The notes below the pieces were generated by a model. It saw only the letters and a list, made by a program, of their open reading frames with translations, was not told where the DNA came from and searched no databases. DNA of 7,799 nt from Phenylobacterium sp. (lineage in GTDB: Bacteria; Pseudomonadota; Alphaproteobacteria; Caulobacterales; Caulobacteraceae): positions 1 through 7,799 of the forward strand of contig JAHUZY010000163.1 in NCBI GenBank assembly GCA_019264505.1, written 5' to 3'. Of this stretch, positions 5,768 through 7,799 are shown piece after piece; the stretch's first letter is position 1; each line of letters opens with the position of its first letter. Both the position numbers and the translations under genes were made by a program.

Positions 5768-5886
5768 GACGTGGCATCGGTCGCCGCACAAACGTCTTGT
5801 GGTCTGGTCTTTCGTTCCGTCGCCCATCCAAATGGGGACGCGCTCGGGCGGGGTCGCACGGCGATCTCTTTGATATTGCTAGGTTC

Positions 5887-5962
5887 GCCGGTTTAGCTCA
5901 GCTGGTAGAGCAGCGGTTTTGTAAACCGAAGGTCGCGGGTTCGAGTCCTGCAACCGGCACCA
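5887..5962 (+). tRNA. trnT: tRNA-Thr (anticodon TGT)
   Basis: The 76-base gene folds as a complete cloverleaf. The acceptor stem GCCGGTT pairs perfectly with AACCGGC, the D-arm is GCTC/GAGC, the T-arm is GCGGG/CCTGC with loop TTCGAGT, and the discriminator A and CCA are encoded. The anticodon loop TTTGTAA puts TGT at 5920-5922, reading the threonine codon ACA and probably other ACN codons by wobble. The anticodon stem GCGGT/ACCGA has a G-A mismatch at its outermost pair (5913 with 5929); all other stem pairs are normal apart from one G-T in the T-arm. No clear promoter was found in the AT-richer stretch just upstream. Confidence 0.97.
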
Positions 5963-6042
5963 TTTCTTCGTCCCCAGGCGATATCAAGACAGAGGACGCC
6001 CGCGCCGACCGGCGCTGGCTCACCACCGGAAAGAGGATTCCG

Positions 6043-7799
6043 ATGTCATTTCCCGCCACGCACCCGGCGCTTAGTCGGGCGCTCGAGGCGCAAGGCTATG
6101 CGACCCCGACCCCCGTCCAGGCCGCCGTCCTTGGCGCGCCTGAAGGCCGTGACCTGCTGGTCTCGGCCCAGACCGGCTCTGGCAAGACGGTGGCCTTCGG
6201 GCTGGCCGCCGCCAGCACCCTGCTCGGCGAAGCCGAACACTTTGAATATGCCGCAGCCCCGCTGGCCCTGGTCATCGCGCCGACCCGGGAGCTGGCCCTG
6301 CAGGTCAGCCGCGAACTGGAGTGGCTCTACGCCCACGCCAAGGCGCGGGTGGTCACCTGCGTCGGCGGCATGGACGCCCGGCGCGAGCAGCGGGCGCTCG
6401 CCGCCGGCTGCCACATCGTCGTGGGCACGCCGGGCCGCCTGCGCGACCACCTGGAGCGGGGTAATCTCGACCTGTCGGCCCTGAAGGTCGCCGTCCTCGA
6501 CGAGGCCGACGAGATGCTCGACCTGGGCTTCCGGGAGGACCTGGAGGAAATCCTGGATTCCACCCCCGTCGAGCGCCAGACCCTGCTGTTCTCGGCCACC
6601 ATCGCCAAGGACATCGTCACCCTGGCCCGCCGCTATCAGCGGGACGCCACGCGGATCGACACCACCCGTCGGGACGAAGCCCACGGGGACATCGCCTACC
6701 GCGCTGTCCGCGTCGCGCCCAACGAGGTCGAGAAGGCCGTCGTCAATCTGCTGCGATACTACGAATCCCCCGGCGCCCTGATCTTCTGCGCCACCCGGGA
6801 AGCCGTGCGTCACCTGTACGGCGCCCTGCGCGAGCGGGGCTTCTCGGCCGTCCAGCTGTCGGGTGAGCTGAGCCAGAAGGAACGGGCCGACGCCCTGCAG
6901 TCCCTGCGCGACGGCCATGCCCGGGCCTGCGTGGCCACCGACGTGGCCGCCCGCGGCCTGGACCTGCCGGACCTTGGCCTGGTCATCCATGCCGAGCTGC
7001 CGGTGAACAAGGCCGGCCTCCTGCACCGCAGCGGCCGCACCGGCCGGGCCGGGCGCAAGGGAGTCTCGGTGCTGGTGGTGCCCTATACCCGTCGTCGCAA
7101 GGCCGAGCAGTTGCTCGCCTCGGCCGGCGTCGAGGCCGAGTGGGTCGGACCGCCGTCAGGCGAGGAAATCCGCCTGCGCGATCAGGAGCGCCTGTTGGCC
7201 GACCCCATGCTGAACGACGCCCTGACCGGCGAAGACCTGACGCTGGCCCAGAAGCTGCTGGCTGAACGCGGTCCTGAGGCCGTGGCTGCGGCCCTGGTGC
7301 GCCTGCACCGGGCCAGGATGCCGGCGCCGGAAGAACTGTTCGACGACGTCCGCGACCGCTCGCCGGCCGAGGGACGCCCCCCGCGGCCTGAGCGCGGTCC
7401 GCGGCCCGAGGCGATCAGCGACGGGGTCTGGTTCCGCATGCCCATCGGGCGGAGCAAGAACGCCGATCCCAAGTGGATCCTGCCGATGATCTGCCGCCTG
7501 GGTCACGTGACCAAGAAGGATATCGGCCAGATCCGCATCTTCGACCGCGAGACCAAGTTCGAGATCTCCAAGGAGGCCGAGGGCCGGTTCCGCGAGGCGG
7601 TCAAGGCGGCTGGTCCGAACATGGAAATCCCGGTGGAGGCGAGCGAGCCCCCCGGCGCCGCCCCGCCGCGCCGGCCAGGTCCGCCTCGCGGCCGTTCGGA
7701 AGGCGGCGACGCCCGTCCGCCGCGTCGCGACTTCGGCCCGCGTCCTGAAGGCGGCGACGCCCGCCCTGACCGCGGTCCGCCCCGGGATCGCCCCCGGGG
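6043..7799 (+). CDS. deaD: DEAD-box RNA helicase, DeaD/CsdA type (3' end beyond window)
   Basis: At least 585 residues are visible, with no stop before the window ends. It is an ATP-dependent RNA helicase for RNA unwinding in ribosome assembly, cold adaptation or mRNA decay. Motifs in order: Q motif (PTPVQ, Gln26), I AQTGSGKT (42-49), Ia PTRELA (80-85), Ib TPGR (129-132), II DEAD (153-156), III SAT (184-186), IV IFCATR (247-252), V ATDVAARGLD (298-307), VI HRSGRTGR (328-335). Residues about 458-530 (DGVWFRMPIGRSKNADPKWI onward) match the DbpA/CsdA RNA-binding domain. From about 535 the chain is an Arg/Pro/Gly-rich, probably disordered tail. ATG at 6043 has AGAGG 6 bases upstream. It follows the tRNA by 80 bases with no evident terminator or promoter between. 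The deaD name rests on domain order; rhlE-type helicases lack the DbpA-like domain. Confidence 0.93.
   Translation, partial: MSFPATHPALSRALEAQGYATPTPVQAAVLGAPEGRDLLVSAQTGSGKTVAFGLAAASTLLGEAEHFEYAAAPLALVIAPTRELALQVSRELEWLYAHAKARVVTCVGGMDARREQRALAAGCHIVVGTPGRLRDHLERGNLDLSALKVAVLDEADEMLDLGFREDLEEILDSTPVERQTLLFSATIAKDIVTLARRYQRDATRIDTTRRDEAHGDIAYRAVRVAPNEVEKAVVNLLRYYESPGALIFCATREAVRHLYGALRERGFSAVQLSGELSQKERADALQSLRDGHARACVATDVAARGLDLPDLGLVIHAELPVNKAGLLHRSGRTGRAGRKGVSVLVVPYTRRRKAEQLLASAGVEAEWVGPPSGEEIRLRDQERLLADPMLNDALTGEDLTLAQKLLAERGPEAVAAALVRLHRARMPAPEELFDDVRDRSPAEGRPPRPERGPRPEAISDGVWFRMPIGRSKNADPKWILPMICRLGHVTKKDIGQIRIFDRETKFEISKEAEGRFREAVKAAGPNMEIPVEASEPPGAAPPRRPGPPRGRSEGGDARPPRRDFGPRPEGGDARPDRGPPRDRPR
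7699..7763 (+). repeat. 17-base direct repeat in the helicase tail
   Basis: GAAGGCGGCGACGCCCG occurs identically at 7699-7715 and 7747-7763, both in frame, encoding EGGDAR twice 16 codons apart. It is part of a repetitive Arg/Pro/Gly/Asp-rich tail that continues past the window. Such repeats usually change copy number between strains. Confidence 0.7.

Noticed and set aside
5603..5827. 75-residue N-terminal extension of the thiolase
   Set aside because: The frame is open, but it crosses a TATAAT-containing promoter candidate, half the inverted repeat and the shared motif. It has no thiolase-like sequence, and a strong ribosome site precedes the shorter start.
6046..7026. 326-residue minus-strand open frame
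   Set aside because: It is the shadow of the DEAD-box helicase, whose plus-strand motifs are complete and in order.

Overview
The window is GC-rich alphaproteobacterial DNA. Its codon use, its promoter-like sequences (close to the Caulobacter housekeeping pattern TTGACgS / GCTANAWC) and its gene types suggest Caulobacterales, for example a Caulobacter or Phenylobacterium relative. The genus is an inference from style, not from a marker gene. There are no mobile elements, CRISPR arrays or phage genes, and the window reads as ordinary chromosome.

Layout. At the left edge a small YdcH/DUF465 protein gene lies on the minus strand. After 322 bases without a gene comes a plus-strand pair: a carotenoid-oxygenase-family dioxygenase and a small SnoaL/NTF2-fold protein, joined by an ATGA start/stop overlap. 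This pair converges on a minus-strand block, and the two stop codons share one CTAG. In transcription order the minus block is an SCP2-type thiolase, a DUF1295 membrane protein of the steroid-reductase-like fold, and a tandem HxlR regulator with two complete winged-helix units in one chain. To the right is a tRNA-Thr(TGT) gene with its own CCA. It is followed by a DEAD-box RNA helicase of the DeaD/CsdA type with a DbpA-like RNA-binding domain and an Arg/Pro/Gly-rich tail, which runs off the right end.

How the genes may work together. The dioxygenase, SnoaL-like protein, thiolase, DUF1295 protein and regulator look like part of a catabolic cluster: oxidative cleavage of a double bond, thiolytic chain shortening, a possible membrane reductase, and local control. 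The substrate is unknown. The best evidence of a link is a 19-base motif, GTNGCTTGYRTARWMAGAC (13 invariant positions). It lies in the same relative orientation 36 to 59 bases upstream of three starts: the dioxygenase, the DUF1295 gene and the thiolase. It is either a shared operator or a shared promoter architecture. The tRNA, the helicase and the YdcH gene appear to be housekeeping neighbours.
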